Shown piece by piece: positions 29,881-38,573 of a stretch of 45,666 nt of DNA. Position 1 is the first letter of the stretch; each line of letters starts with the position of its first letter. The DNA is taken from the NCBI GenBank assembly GCA_964570205.1, contig CAZMXI010000011.1:1-45666 (forward strand), read 5' to 3'. The notes beneath the pieces are model-generated. The model was not told the DNA's origin. It ran no database searches and saw only the letters and a program-made list of their open reading frames with translations. The position numbers and the translations under genes are program-made. The DNA is from CAZMXI01 sp964570205. GTDB lineage: Bacteria; Planctomycetota; Phycisphaerae; Tepidisphaerales; Tepidisphaeraceae.

Positions 29881-30663
29881 ATGGGCGAACCAGCGTTGAG
29901 CGATCTACTGGGCGTGGCGACGGAAGCGGCCTATCTGGCGGGGCGGAGAACGCTGGCGTATTTCAACACGGGCGTGGCGGTGGAGATGAAGCGGGACAAC
30001 ACGCCCGTGACGCAGGCCGACCGCGAATCCGAGCAGATCATCCGCTCTCGCATCGGTAGGACCTATCCGGGCCACTCGATCCTGGGCGAGGAGGGCGGGA
30101 AGCAGGAGGGCGATCCGGATTACCGATGGATCATCGATCCCATTGACGGGACCAAGACGTTTGTCTGCGGGGTTCCGTTCTATGGGGTACTGATCGGGTT
30201 GGAGGTGAAAGGCGAGCCGAGCGTGGGCGTGGTGTATTTGCCGGCGCTGGATGAGATGATCACCGCGGCGCGGGGACTGGGGTGCCGGTGGAATGGCCGG
30301 CCGGCGGCGGTGTCGAAGGTCGCCCGGCTGGAGGAGGCGGCTGTCATGGTGACCGATGTGACAAGCGCCCTGGCGCGATCGGATGCGTATGAGCGACTGG
30401 CCGCGGGCACGCGGTTCCAGCGCACCTGGGGCGATTGTTACGGACACGTGCTGGTGGCCACGGGGCGGGCGGAAATTGCGCTGGATTCGGCCATGAATCC
30501 ATGGGATTGCGCGCCGCTGCTGCCGATTCTGGAGGAAGCGGGCGGGCGTTTCACTACCTGGACTGGTGAAAGGACCATCTGGGGCAAGGATGCGGTCAGC
30601 ACGAATGCGGCCGTACATCGGCGGACGCTGCAAATCCTGAAAACAGAGACGCTTCGAGCGTGA
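29881..30663 (+). CDS. Inositol monophosphatase-family phosphatase (possibly histidinol phosphatase)
   Basis: A 260-residue Mg2+-dependent phosphatase. The motifs are complete: TPVTQADRESEQIIR, GEEGG (the Glu at 70), WIIDPIDGTKTF with DPIDGT at 86-91, and the C-terminal signature MNPWDCAPLLPILEEAGGRF (usual W-D-x-A-A-x-x-x-x-x-x-E-A-G-G). The text GVPFYGVLIGLEVKGEPSVGVVYLPALDE is close to HisN-type histidinol-phosphate phosphatases and to CysQ/SuhB relatives, so the substrate may be histidinol phosphate, inositol phosphate or 3'-phosphoadenosine. The ATG at 29881 gives the usual family length. It precedes the flagellar operon by about 180 bp and is not obviously part of it. Confidence 0.9.
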   Translation: MGEPALSDLLGVATEAAYLAGRRTLAYFNTGVAVEMKRDNTPVTQADRESEQIIRSRIGRTYPGHSILGEEGGKQEGDPDYRWIIDPIDGTKTFVCGVPFYGVLIGLEVKGEPSVGVVYLPALDEMITAARGLGCRWNGRPAAVSKVARLEEAAVMVTDVTSALARSDAYERLAAGTRFQRTWGDCYGHVLVATGRAEIALDSAMNPWDCAPLLPILEEAGGRFTTWTGERTIWGKDAVSTNAAVHRRTLQILKTETLRA

Positions 30664-30845
30664 TCGCCTGATGAATGCGGTGCCGGTCGCATGCGAGTCG
30701 ATTCCGGGGATGTGTGGGGGGCGCGGGCACAGCCTATTTGAGTCATTCCAGGTGCGGATTTCTCTGGATTTGCCATGGGGCATCGGATATAACGGCGGGC
30801 CGTCGGGACGAATGGACGACTCGCCTTCGCCAAGGATGGTGAATT

Positions 30846-31409
30846 ATGGCTGAGGATCAGCCTCCTGTCTCAGATTCCGCCGCTTCTGGTGATAGTCTGG
30901 ATGCTGTTGTTGCCGGCGATGCCGCTTCGCCGGGACCGGACCAGGCTGCCATTGACGAGTTGCTCAAGCAGGCCAGCTTTGAAGATCCGCCAGCGGTTGG
31001 CGGAGCAGGCCCGGATCTGGCGCATCCGGAGGAAGACGAGGAGGCGCCGGCGATGGGCTCGGTTGCCACGGCGGCGCCGGTCCCGACGGCGGTCACATCG
31101 CCCGCCGAGAATTTCGCGTTGCCGGACCTGCAGCGGATGATGGCCGAGGCGCAGGTGAGCAGCATCGACCTGCTTCGGGATGTCGAGCTGAATGTGAAGA
31201 TCGAACTTGGCCGGTCCCGAATGCTGGTTGAGGATGTACTAAAGCTCAACGAGGGGTCGGTGGTGGAATTGGACAAGCTGGCGGGCGATCCGGTGGATGT
31301 ATTTGTCAACGAGCGTCTCGTGGCGCGGGGCGAGGTGCTGGTGCTGAATGACAACTTCTGCGTGCGGATCAACGAGATTGTTTCCGGGGTGAAGGAAGAG
31401 GGACTGTGA
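30846..31409 (+). CDS. fliN: Flagellar motor switch protein FliN
   Basis: A 187-residue protein. The C-terminal 80 residues form the SpoA/FliMN_C domain (LLRDVELNVKIELGRSRM, VEDVLKLNEGSVVELDKLAGDPVDVFVNERLVARGEVLVLNDNF), the conserved part of FliN in the cytoplasmic C-ring that controls rotation direction and assists export. The first 100 residues are acidic and Pro/Ala-rich, an extension beyond the compact enterobacterial protein, possibly a flexible tether for export chaperones or a chemotaxis phosphatase. It is the first gene of the flagellar operon; its stop overlaps the GTG of fliO (GTGA). No fliM or fliG lies directly upstream, so the switch genes are split in this genome. Confidence 0.93.
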   Translation: MAEDQPPVSDSAASGDSLDAVVAGDAASPGPDQAAIDELLKQASFEDPPAVGGAGPDLAHPEEDEEAPAMGSVATAAPVPTAVTSPAENFALPDLQRMMAEAQVSSIDLLRDVELNVKIELGRSRMLVEDVLKLNEGSVVELDKLAGDPVDVFVNERLVARGEVLVLNDNFCVRINEIVSGVKEEGL

Positions 31410-32104
31410 GCGACGCCGTCGCCAGACTGGCCGGCCGGATGCGGGCGATTGTTGCCTGGGCGTGCGCGATTGTGCTGGCGGGGGCCTGCGCCGGAGCTAC
31501 GTCGCCGCAATCACAGCCGGCCGACATTTCTCGAAGCAGCGCGATCGAACAGCGGCCGATTCGCGCGGCCATCCCATCGGGCGCTGAGCGCTCGGGAACT
31601 GCATCGAGCGCGATGGGGGCATGGGACATGACTCGGGTGGTTCTGTCGCTGGGGACGGTGCTGGGGCTGATCTTCGCGGTTCGATGGGCGGGCAAGCGGT
31701 TCTTCGGGCTGCAGTCGCCATCGGGCGGTTCCGGCGCGATCCAGGTCCTATCGCGATCGGTGATGTCGCCCAGGCAACAGGTTCTGCTGATTCGCGTGGG
31801 CAGGCGGATTCTGGTGGTTGCCAGCTCAGGGGTGCAGATGAACACGCTGTGCCAGATCAGCGACCCGGACGAGGTGGCGGCGTTGCTGGGTCGATCGGAG
31901 GTTGTTTCGGACGGTTCGGCGGCGTTCACATCCGCATTCAGCCGGGCCAATGAGGCATTCGACCCGGAGGAAGACGTTCCCGACGATTCAACCGCGCCGG
32001 ATGGCGACGCTGGGCCTGACGGGCCGGTCGCCGAGACGCGTGCGGAACTGGGGGGGCTGATGGACAAGGTCAAGACGCTGTCTCGCGCATTTCGCAGGAC
32101 CTGA
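31406..32104 (+). CDS. fliO: Flagellar biosynthesis protein FliO
   Basis: A 232-residue protein starting at a GTG that overlaps the fliN stop. A signal-like N-terminal hydrophobic stretch (AIVAWACAIVLAGACAG) is followed by a polar linker, a membrane helix (MTRVVLSLGTVLGLIFAVRW) and a FliO-type cytosolic domain (IQVLSRSVMSPRQQVLLIRV, ILVVASSGVQMNTLCQISDP). FliO is the least conserved export-gate component and acts as an assembly scaffold for the FliP ring. The call rests on this domain plus its position between fliN and fliP. The C-terminal tail is acidic and low complexity. Confidence 0.87.
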   Translation: MSDAVARLAGRMRAIVAWACAIVLAGACAGATSPQSQPADISRSSAIEQRPIRAAIPSGAERSGTASSAMGAWDMTRVVLSLGTVLGLIFAVRWAGKRFFGLQSPSGGSGAIQVLSRSVMSPRQQVLLIRVGRRILVVASSGVQMNTLCQISDPDEVAALLGRSEVVSDGSAAFTSAFSRANEAFDPEEDVPDDSTAPDGDAGPDGPVAETRAELGGLMDKVKTLSRAFRRT

Positions 32105-32116
32105 GGAGCCAGGCGG

Positions 32117-32923
32117 GTGATCGTGAAGAGAGGTTCGACCAGTTCGATTCGATGGTTGCTGTGGCTGGCGCCGCTGCTGGTGGTGGTGTGCGCTGGACCT
32201 GCGTGGGGGCAGGCGACGAATCCTTCTGGGCTGCCGGAGGCTCTTCGCCCGATGCAGCTTCCGGACCTGAGCACGCGTGAGAATTTCTCGGCGGCATTGC
32301 AGATCGTGGTGGTGTTGACGGTTCTGTCGCTGGCGCCGGCGATCCTGATCATGATGACGAGTTTCACTCGCATCATCATTGTGCTGTCGCTGCTGCGGCA
32401 GGCGCTGGGGACGGCGTCGCTGCCGCCGAACCAGGTGCTGATCGGACTGTCGATGTTCATGACTTTCCTGATCATGGCGCCCACCTGGCGGAAGGTGAAC
32501 AGCACCGCGCTCCAGCCGTACATGGACGGACGGATCACGCAGCAGGAGGCGCTGGCCGCAGCGCAGCCGCCGGTGCGCGAGTTCATGATCCGGCAGATCG
32601 AGCACGGGGGGAATCGGGAGGATGTGCTGCTGTTCACGGATTTCGCTGATCAGCCGGAGCCGCAGAGCTATGCGGAGGTGGGGACGATGACGCTGATTCC
32701 GGCGTTCATGCTGAGCGAACTGAAGACGGCTTTCCTGCTGGGCTTCAAGATCTACCTGCCGTTCCTGATCATCGACATGGTGGTTTCGGCGATCCTGATC
32801 AGCATGGGGATGATGATGTTGCCGCCCGTGCTGATCTCGCTGCCGTTCAAGCTGCTGCTTTTTTTGCTGGTGGACGGATGGCGCTTGATAACGGGCAGCC
32901 TGATGGGTAGTTTTATGCAGTAG
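32117..32923 (+). CDS. fliP: Flagellar export gate protein FliP
   Basis: A 268-residue protein with GTG start and GAGGAG eight bases upstream. A cleavable signal peptide (LLWLAPLLVVVCAGPAWG) precedes four membrane helices, as in all FliP proteins. Signature stretches are ILIMMTSFTRIIIVLSLLRQ, ALGTASLPPNQVLIGLSMFM, MTLIPAFMLSELKTAFLLGF and YLPFLIIDMVVSAILISMGM followed by MMLPPVLISLPFKLLLF. FliP forms the pentameric core of the type III export gate with FliQ and FliR. It follows fliO by 12 bp. Confidence 0.96.
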   Translation: MIVKRGSTSSIRWLLWLAPLLVVVCAGPAWGQATNPSGLPEALRPMQLPDLSTRENFSAALQIVVVLTVLSLAPAILIMMTSFTRIIIVLSLLRQALGTASLPPNQVLIGLSMFMTFLIMAPTWRKVNSTALQPYMDGRITQQEALAAAQPPVREFMIRQIEHGGNREDVLLFTDFADQPEPQSYAEVGTMTLIPAFMLSELKTAFLLGFKIYLPFLIIDMVVSAILISMGMMMLPPVLISLPFKLLLFLLVDGWRLITGSLMGSFMQ

Positions 32924-33058
32924 TTTTTGTTGGAACCATATCCGGCCTCGGCCTTACGGAAGAGGCCAGGCCGTGGATGTACACGGATGTGTGTTGCGAA
33001 TCCCGCTCGCCGCGATCACATCGAGCCGGTGCGGCGCCACTCAGGGAAGGGTGAGAGC

Positions 33059-33322
33059 ATGGATGTGGATGTTGCCAGCGACCTGATCCGCGAGACGTTG
33101 ATGCTTGCGTTGTTGATCGCAGCTCCCTTGCTGCTGATCGGGCTGATCGTTGGGCTGATCGTCTCGTTGATCCAGGCGGTGACGCAAATCCAGGAACAGA
33201 CGCTGGTGTTCGTTCCCAAGATATTTGCGATTGTGGTGGTGGCGATCCTGGCGATGCCCTGGATATCGGATCGCCTGATCGAGTACACGGTGGCGATGTT
33301 CGCGAATGCGCCGCTGCCGTGA
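33059..33322 (+). CDS. fliQ: Flagellar export gate protein FliQ
   Basis: An 87-residue protein with the two membrane helices of FliQ and the connecting signature LIVSLIQAVTQIQEQTLVFVP (residues about 34-54). The ATG at 33059 is chosen because GGAAGG lies eight bases upstream and MDVDVASDLIRE matches the family N-terminus. The longer frame from 32927 has non-protein-like text. About 135 bp separate it from fliP, unusually wide within this operon, and that gap contains a short GGCCTC/GAGGCC hairpin. FliQ surrounds the FliP/FliR core of the export gate. Confidence 0.95.
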   Translation: MDVDVASDLIRETLMLALLIAAPLLLIGLIVGLIVSLIQAVTQIQEQTLVFVPKIFAIVVVAILAMPWISDRLIEYTVAMFANAPLP

Positions 33323-33342
33323 GGTATGAAGGTTGATCGCTG

Positions 33343-34116
33343 ATGTACGAATCCGCCCTGCAATTCGTGCCGACGTTCGTCCTGGCGATGTTTCGCCTGG
33401 GCGGCATGATGCTGGCTGCTCCGCTCTTCGGAAGCGCCCGGATCCCGGTGCGGATCAAGGTGATGCTGGCCCTGGTGTTGACCGTCGGGTTCATGCCGGC
33501 GATTCCCGCGCCGGCGCCGCTTCCGGCGTCCGCCTGGGAACTGAGCGTCGGGATCGGCGGCGAACTGGCGTTTGGGCTGGCCATCGGTACGTCGCTCAGC
33601 TTCGTGTTTGTGGCGGTGACCTGGGCCGGCGAGTTGATCGGGCAGCAGATGGGTCTGGGCATGGGCGCCGTGCTCGATCCGCAGTTCGGCGCATCGGGCT
33701 CGGTCGTGGGCGACATGTATTTCATGCTGACGACGGTGATCTTCCTGTGTATTCGCGGGCACCACGCGCTTCTTCGGGGCGTGCGGGCGAGTTTCGAGTC
33801 GTTGCCGCTGCTGAGCCTGGGAATGACGCAGGACCTGCTGAGCATCGTGGTCGGACTGATGCAGGCGGCCACCGCGCTGGCCGTGCAACTGGCGGCGCCG
33901 ATGCTGGTGACGATGTTGCTGGTGGACGTGGTGATGGGTTTTGTCGGCAAGACGATCCCGCAGATCAACGTGATGACCGCCGGGCTGAGCCTGCGGTCGC
34001 TGTTGGGAATCGGGCTGCTGATCGCGTGCGTCGCCATGACCAGCGAGGTTATTCGCGAGGCGCTATACGACTACATGGAGCGGCTGGCCGGCGTGTGGGC
34101 CGGAATGGCGGCTTGA
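33343..34116 (+). CDS. fliR: Flagellar export gate protein FliR
   Basis: A 257-residue protein with about six membrane helices of the FliR/SctT family. Signals include FVLAMFRLGGMMLAAPLFGS near the start, IPVRIKVMLALVLT, AGELIGQQMGLGMGAVLDP (usual GExxGxQMGFxxAxxxDP), LVTMLLVDVVMGFVGKTIPQ and INVMTAGLSLRSLLGIGLL. FliR completes the FliPQR gate through which flagellar subunits are exported. It begins 20 bp after fliQ with AAGG upstream, and flhB follows 31 bp later. Confidence 0.95.
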   Translation: MYESALQFVPTFVLAMFRLGGMMLAAPLFGSARIPVRIKVMLALVLTVGFMPAIPAPAPLPASAWELSVGIGGELAFGLAIGTSLSFVFVAVTWAGELIGQQMGLGMGAVLDPQFGASGSVVGDMYFMLTTVIFLCIRGHHALLRGVRASFESLPLLSLGMTQDLLSIVVGLMQAATALAVQLAAPMLVTMLLVDVVMGFVGKTIPQINVMTAGLSLRSLLGIGLLIACVAMTSEVIREALYDYMERLAGVWAGMAA

Positions 34117-34147
34117 GTTGTTCAGGGATTGACGTGACGGGCCAAGG

Positions 34148-35233
34148 ATGGCTGAGGACCTGGGAGACAAAACGGAAGCCCCGACACCGCGTCGCCGCGA
34201 AGAGGCTCGCGAGCAAGGGCAGATCGCGCGCAGCGCCGACCTGACGGCGGCCACGCTGCTGCTGTGCTTCCTGCTGTTGCTGCGGGCGTTCGGAGATGGC
34301 CTGATCAAGGCTTTCCGGACGCTGCTGACGCAGGTCTTATCGGCCGAATCGTTCGCGGATCTTCGATTAACATCACTTGAGCCGATCGCGTCCAGCGCGA
34401 TCGTGCTCGCGGCGGGGGCGGTGGCGCCGCTGCTGGTGGGGGCGGTGGTGGTGGCGGTCGTGATCAATCTCATGCAGGTGGGTTTCTTCCTAAGCAACAA
34501 GCGACTCCAGCCGAACTTCGGTCTGATCAATCCGCTTCGGGGCGTGCAGCGGATGTTCAGCATGGAAAGCTATGTTCACCTGGTGATGAACCTTCTGAAG
34601 CTGGCGCTGGTGGGGTGGGTGGCGTGGGCGGCGGTGAGCGATCGACTACACGAGATCGTCGGCGTCCAGAACCTGGAGTCGATCCAGGCATTCGGGCTGG
34701 GCGCATCGATCATCTATGCCGTCGGGCTGCGGATCGCGGGACTGCTGCTGGTGCTGGCGCTGCTGGATTACGCCTTTCAGAAGTTCCGGCACGAGCGTGA
34801 GCTGCGGATGACAAAGCAGGAGGTCAAGGAGGAGATGCGACGCATGGAGGGTGACCCCAAGATCAAGCAGCGTCGCCGCCAGCTTGCAGCGCAGATGCTT
34901 CATCGGCGTCTGAAGCGTGATGTTCCGACGGCGGATGTGGTGGTCACCAACCCGACGGAATTCGCCGTGGCCCTGAAATATGACGCCGAGGCGATGCACG
35001 CGCCGCGAGTGGTCGCCAAGGGACAGGGGCTGATCGCGGCGCGGATTCGGGCGATCGCGATCGAGCATGGGATTCCCATCATCGAGCGAAAGCCCCTGGC
35101 GCGGGCGCTGTACCGGCTATGCGAGGCCGGGCAGGAGATCCCGGAGCGGTTTTACTCGGCCGTGGCCGAGATTCTCGCATACGTGTATGAACTGACCGGC
35201 AGGAGTCGGCGCCGCCAGTTGGCGGGCGTGTAG
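34148..35233 (+). CDS. flhB: Flagellar export apparatus switch protein FlhB
   Basis: A 361-residue protein: N-terminal DKTEAPTPRRREEAREQGQIARS (family DKTEKPTPKKLEEAREKGQVAKS), four membrane helices to about residue 210, the linker QEVKEEMRRMEGDPKIKQRRRQ, then the cytosolic domain. The autocleavage site is NPTE at 268-271, at nearly the same number as Salmonella NPTH (269). The Asn and Pro needed for cleavage are kept, but the His is replaced by Glu. FlhB switches export from rod/hook to filament subunits after this cleavage. Downstream text VVAKGQGLIAARIRAIAIEH and IIERKPLARALYRLCEAGQE is standard. Confidence 0.96.
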   Translation: MAEDLGDKTEAPTPRRREEAREQGQIARSADLTAATLLLCFLLLLRAFGDGLIKAFRTLLTQVLSAESFADLRLTSLEPIASSAIVLAAGAVAPLLVGAVVVAVVINLMQVGFFLSNKRLQPNFGLINPLRGVQRMFSMESYVHLVMNLLKLALVGWVAWAAVSDRLHEIVGVQNLESIQAFGLGASIIYAVGLRIAGLLLVLALLDYAFQKFRHERELRMTKQEVKEEMRRMEGDPKIKQRRRQLAAQMLHRRLKRDVPTADVVVTNPTEFAVALKYDAEAMHAPRVVAKGQGLIAARIRAIAIEHGIPIIERKPLARALYRLCEAGQEIPERFYSAVAEILAYVYELTGRSRRRQLAGV

Positions 35234-35266
35234 ACGAGTCGGAGTGCAGGCATTCATCATTGATCG

Positions 35267-37372
35267 ATGGCAGCGATTGCGTCCAATCCGATTTTCGCCA
35301 GGCTTCACGCCAACCGCGGGATGCTCTTTCCGCTTGCTGCGATCAGCCTGCTGTTCGTGATTCTCGTGCCGCTTCCGCCGGGGATCATGGATGTGCTGCT
35401 CGTGCTGAACATCACGCTGTCGGCGATCATCATGGTGACGACGATCTATGTGCAGTCGCCGCTGGAGTTCAGCGTGTTTCCGTCGCTGCTGCTGGCGACC
35501 ACTTTGTTCAGGCTGGTGCTGAACGCGGCGACAACACGGTTGATCCTCACCGTTGGCGACCGGGCCAGCGACCCGGCCGCCGCGATGCACATGGCCGGCG
35601 AAGTGGTCCTTGCCTTCAGCAACTTCGTTGCGGGCAATTCGCTGGCCGTGGGCGTGATCATCTTCACGATCATCGTGGTGATCCAGTTCGTCGTGATTAC
35701 CAAGGGCGCCACGCGCATATCGGAAGTGGCGGCGAGATTCACGCTGGACGCCATGCCCGGCAAGCAGATGGCGATTGACGCGGACGTCAACGCGGGGGCG
35801 ATCGACGAGGTGGAGGCCCGCCGCCGCCGCGCCGAGATCGCCCAGGAGGCGGACTTCTATGGCGCCATGGACGGCGCCAGCAAATTCGTCCGGGGCGACG
35901 CCATCGCTGGCATCATCATCGTGCTGGTGAACATCGTCGGCGGCATCTATGTCGGCAAGTTCCAGCGCGGCTGGGACCTGACCGACTGCATGGACCTGTA
36001 CACCAAGCTGACGATCGGCGACGGGCTGGTGGCGCAGGTTCCGGCGTTCATCGTGTCGATCTCGGCCGGTCTGATCGTCACGCGATCGAGCGGCCGCAGC
36101 AATCTCGGCGAGGATATGCTGGGGCAGATGCTGGCCAAGCCCAAGGCACTGATCATCACTGCGGTGTTCCTGGGCATGATGACGATGACGCAGTTGCCGA
36201 AAGTCCCGCTGCTGATCCTGGGCGCGTGCTGCGGCGGTCTGGCGTTCATGCTGACGCGGAGCGAAAAGGCTGCCGCCGCCGCCACCGTGGCGCGCCAGCG
36301 AGAGCAGGCCTCTCGCAAGGAGCCGGAGCGCGTCGAGAAGCTCCTGGACGTCGATGTGATGGAGCTGGAAATCGGCTATGGGCTGGTGCGGCTGGTGGAT
36401 GCCGCCAAGGGCGGCGATCTGCTTGACCGGATCACCATGATTCGCCGGCAGATCGCCACGGAGCTCGGCATCATCGTCCCGCCGATCCGCATCCGCGACA
36501 ATCTTCAGCTCCAGGCCAACGATTACATCGTCAGGATTAAGGGGCAGGGCGTGGCCCGCGGCGTGGCCTATCCGGAGCAATTCCTGGCGATGGACAACGG
36601 CGCGACGTCAGGCCCGATTCCCGGCGCCGAAGCGACGATCGAACCGGCATTCGGGCTGTCGGCGTACTGGATCACCGATTCGCAGCGCTCGCAGGCGGAA
36701 CTGCTGAACTACACGGTGGTGGAGGCGACGGCCGTGGTGGCGACGCACCTGACGGAGGTGATCCGCCGGCATGCGCACGAGCTGCTGACGCGGCAGGAGA
36801 TGAAGAACCTGGTGGACAACCTCAAGCAGCGCCTGCCCGCGCTGGTGGAAGAGGTCATCCCCACGCAGATCAAGCCGGGCGAGTTGCAGCGCGTGTGCCA
36901 GAACCTGCTGCGCGAGCGGGTGCCCGTGCGCGATCTGGAGACGATCATCGAGACGCTGGGCGACTTCGCAGCCCGGACCAAGGATCTGGACGTCCTGACC
37001 GAATACGTGCGAAACGCCCTGGCCAGAACGATATGCAAGCAATACGTGGACGAACACGACCGGCTATGGTGCGTCACGCTGGATCCTGCGCTGGAGGACG
37101 TGATCAACGGGCACGTCGAGCGGTCGGACCGGGGCACGGTGAACACGATGCCGCCCAAGACCGCGCAGCAGATCGTGCAGCAGGTGGCGGCACGGACGGC
37201 GGAACTGACGCAGACCGGCCGCCAGGCTGTGGTTCTGTGCAGTCCACAGATCCGGCAGCCACTGCGGCGGATGCTGGAGCCCAGCCTGCCGCACACGGCA
37301 GTGCTGGCGTACAACGAGGTTGTGCCGGAGGTCGCCGTCGAGGCGGCGGCACTGGTGGGTTTGAATGGTTGA
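35267..37372 (+). CDS. flhA: Flagellar export protein FlhA
   Basis: A 701-residue protein of normal family length. The membrane half (to about 320) has VLLVLNITLSAIIMVTTIYV, FSVFPSLLLATTLFRLVLNA, TRLIL, VVLAFSNFVAGNSLAVGVI and the FHIPEP-region cytosolic loop with VAARFTLDAMPGKQMAIDAD and RRRRAEIAQEADFYGAMDGA. The C-terminal cytosolic domain forms the nonameric ring that docks chaperone-substrate pairs (LGIIVPPIRIRDN, LTEVIRRHAHELLTRQEM, QRVCQNLLRERVPVRDLETI). It begins 33 bp after flhB. The flhF reading frame starts at or just after its end. Confidence 0.97.
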   Translation: MAAIASNPIFARLHANRGMLFPLAAISLLFVILVPLPPGIMDVLLVLNITLSAIIMVTTIYVQSPLEFSVFPSLLLATTLFRLVLNAATTRLILTVGDRASDPAAAMHMAGEVVLAFSNFVAGNSLAVGVIIFTIIVVIQFVVITKGATRISEVAARFTLDAMPGKQMAIDADVNAGAIDEVEARRRRAEIAQEADFYGAMDGASKFVRGDAIAGIIIVLVNIVGGIYVGKFQRGWDLTDCMDLYTKLTIGDGLVAQVPAFIVSISAGLIVTRSSGRSNLGEDMLGQMLAKPKALIITAVFLGMMTMTQLPKVPLLILGACCGGLAFMLTRSEKAAAAATVARQREQASRKEPERVEKLLDVDVMELEIGYGLVRLVDAAKGGDLLDRITMIRRQIATELGIIVPPIRIRDNLQLQANDYIVRIKGQGVARGVAYPEQFLAMDNGATSGPIPGAEATIEPAFGLSAYWITDSQRSQAELLNYTVVEATAVVATHLTEVIRRHAHELLTRQEMKNLVDNLKQRLPALVEEVIPTQIKPGELQRVCQNLLRERVPVRDLETIIETLGDFAARTKDLDVLTEYVRNALARTICKQYVDEHDRLWCVTLDPALEDVINGHVERSDRGTVNTMPPKTAQQIVQQVAARTAELTQTGRQAVVLCSPQIRQPLRRMLEPSLPHTAVLAYNEVVPEVAVEAAALVGLNG

Positions 37373-37388
37373 TACAGGGAAAGCGGCT

Positions 37389-38573
37389 ATGCAATTAAGA
37401 ACCTTCTCAGCAGGCACCATGGCGGAAGCCCTGCAGCAGGTGAAGAGGGCCATGGGCACGGAAGCCGTCATCCTGCATACGCGCACCTTCTATCGGCGGC
37501 GCTGGCTGGGTTTCCGCAAGCAGGAAGTGGTGGAGATCACGGCGGGCAGCGGGTTGCCGGTGCCGCAGCGCAACCGCCGGCCGCTACCGCCTCGGGGCCG
37601 TATGCGCGAGGCGCAAGCCGCTTCGCCGGTCGCCCAGCCGGCCGGGCCGCAGGGCCTGTTGCAGACGCCGGCGGCGGGCAACGCGATGATGCTGGGACTC
37701 AGCCAGGAGATGACCGCGCTCAAGGACATGGTCATGAACCTCGTGAAGGAGGCGCGATCGCAGAAGGCGCCCGATGTGCCGCAGGAGCTGTTTGACTACT
37801 ACCTTCAGCTCATTGAGAACGACGTCACGAACGAACTGGCCGCGGATATCGTCAGGGTGATTCAGACGCAGGTTCGCCCGGATCATCTCCACAACGCGAA
37901 TTTCGTGCGGGACAAGCTTGCCGAGCAGCTCGAGAAGATGCTGCCCGTCTCCGGGCCGATCGTGCGAAAGAAGACGACGGGGCCGCACATCGTGGCGCTG
38001 ATCGGGCCGACGGGTGTGGGAAAAACGACCACCATCGCCAAGTTGGCGGCCAACCTCAAGCTTCGCGACGGCAAGCGGGTGGGGCTGATCACCATCGACA
38101 CGTTCCGCATCGCCGCGGTGGACCAACTCAAAAAGTACGCCGATATCATCGGCTCGCCGCTTCGGGTTGTGTCGGCCCCGGAGGATCTGCGGGGCGCGAT
38201 AGAGTCCATCAGCGATTGTGAGTACATCCTGATTGACACGGCCGGCCGTAGCCCAAGCGACACCCTCAAGCTCAACGAGCTCAAGAGTTTCTTGGAGGTT
38301 GCTCGCCCCGACGAGGTGCATCTGGTGCTCTCGACCACCGCCAGCCAGGACTGCATCGAGTCGGCGATTAGCCGGTTCGGCCAGGTCCGGGTCGACAAGA
38401 TCATCTTCACCAAGCTGGACGAGGCGGTGCATGTAGGTGTGGTGCTGAACGTGATCCGCAAAGTGGGCAAATCGTTGTCGTACATCACCACGGGGCAGGA
38501 TGTGCCCGACGACATTGAAATTGGCGGCAGTCGCAAGCTCGCCCAGCTTATTCTCGGGAGGGCTTCCCTATGA
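37389..38573 (+). CDS. flhF: Flagellar biosynthesis GTPase FlhF
   Basis: An SRP-family GTPase of 394 residues from the ATG at 37389 (MQLRTFSAGTMAEAL, like the usual FlhF start). An ATG at 37365 overlapping the flhA stop would add eight residues. A basic, Pro/Arg-rich N-terminal region and a helical N domain precede the NG domain. Within it are G1 GPTGVGKTTT (about 205-214), G2/G3 ITIDTFRIAAVDQLKKYADI and LIDTAGRSP, and G4 IIFTKLDE. The C-terminal IGGSRKLAQLIL is also typical. FlhF with FlhG sets where and how many flagella are built. Its stop codon overlaps the flhG start (ATGA), indicating coupled synthesis of the partners. Confidence 0.95.
   Translation: MQLRTFSAGTMAEALQQVKRAMGTEAVILHTRTFYRRRWLGFRKQEVVEITAGSGLPVPQRNRRPLPPRGRMREAQAASPVAQPAGPQGLLQTPAAGNAMMLGLSQEMTALKDMVMNLVKEARSQKAPDVPQELFDYYLQLIENDVTNELAADIVRVIQTQVRPDHLHNANFVRDKLAEQLEKMLPVSGPIVRKKTTGPHIVALIGPTGVGKTTTIAKLAANLKLRDGKRVGLITIDTFRIAAVDQLKKYADIIGSPLRVVSAPEDLRGAIESISDCEYILIDTAGRSPSDTLKLNELKSFLEVARPDEVHLVLSTTASQDCIESAISRFGQVRVDKIIFTKLDEAVHVGVVLNVIRKVGKSLSYITTGQDVPDDIEIGGSRKLAQLILGRASL

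Noticed and set aside
35117..36580. 487-codon minus-strand open frame
   Set aside because: Antisense to flhA and flhB, with extreme His/Arg/Asp content.
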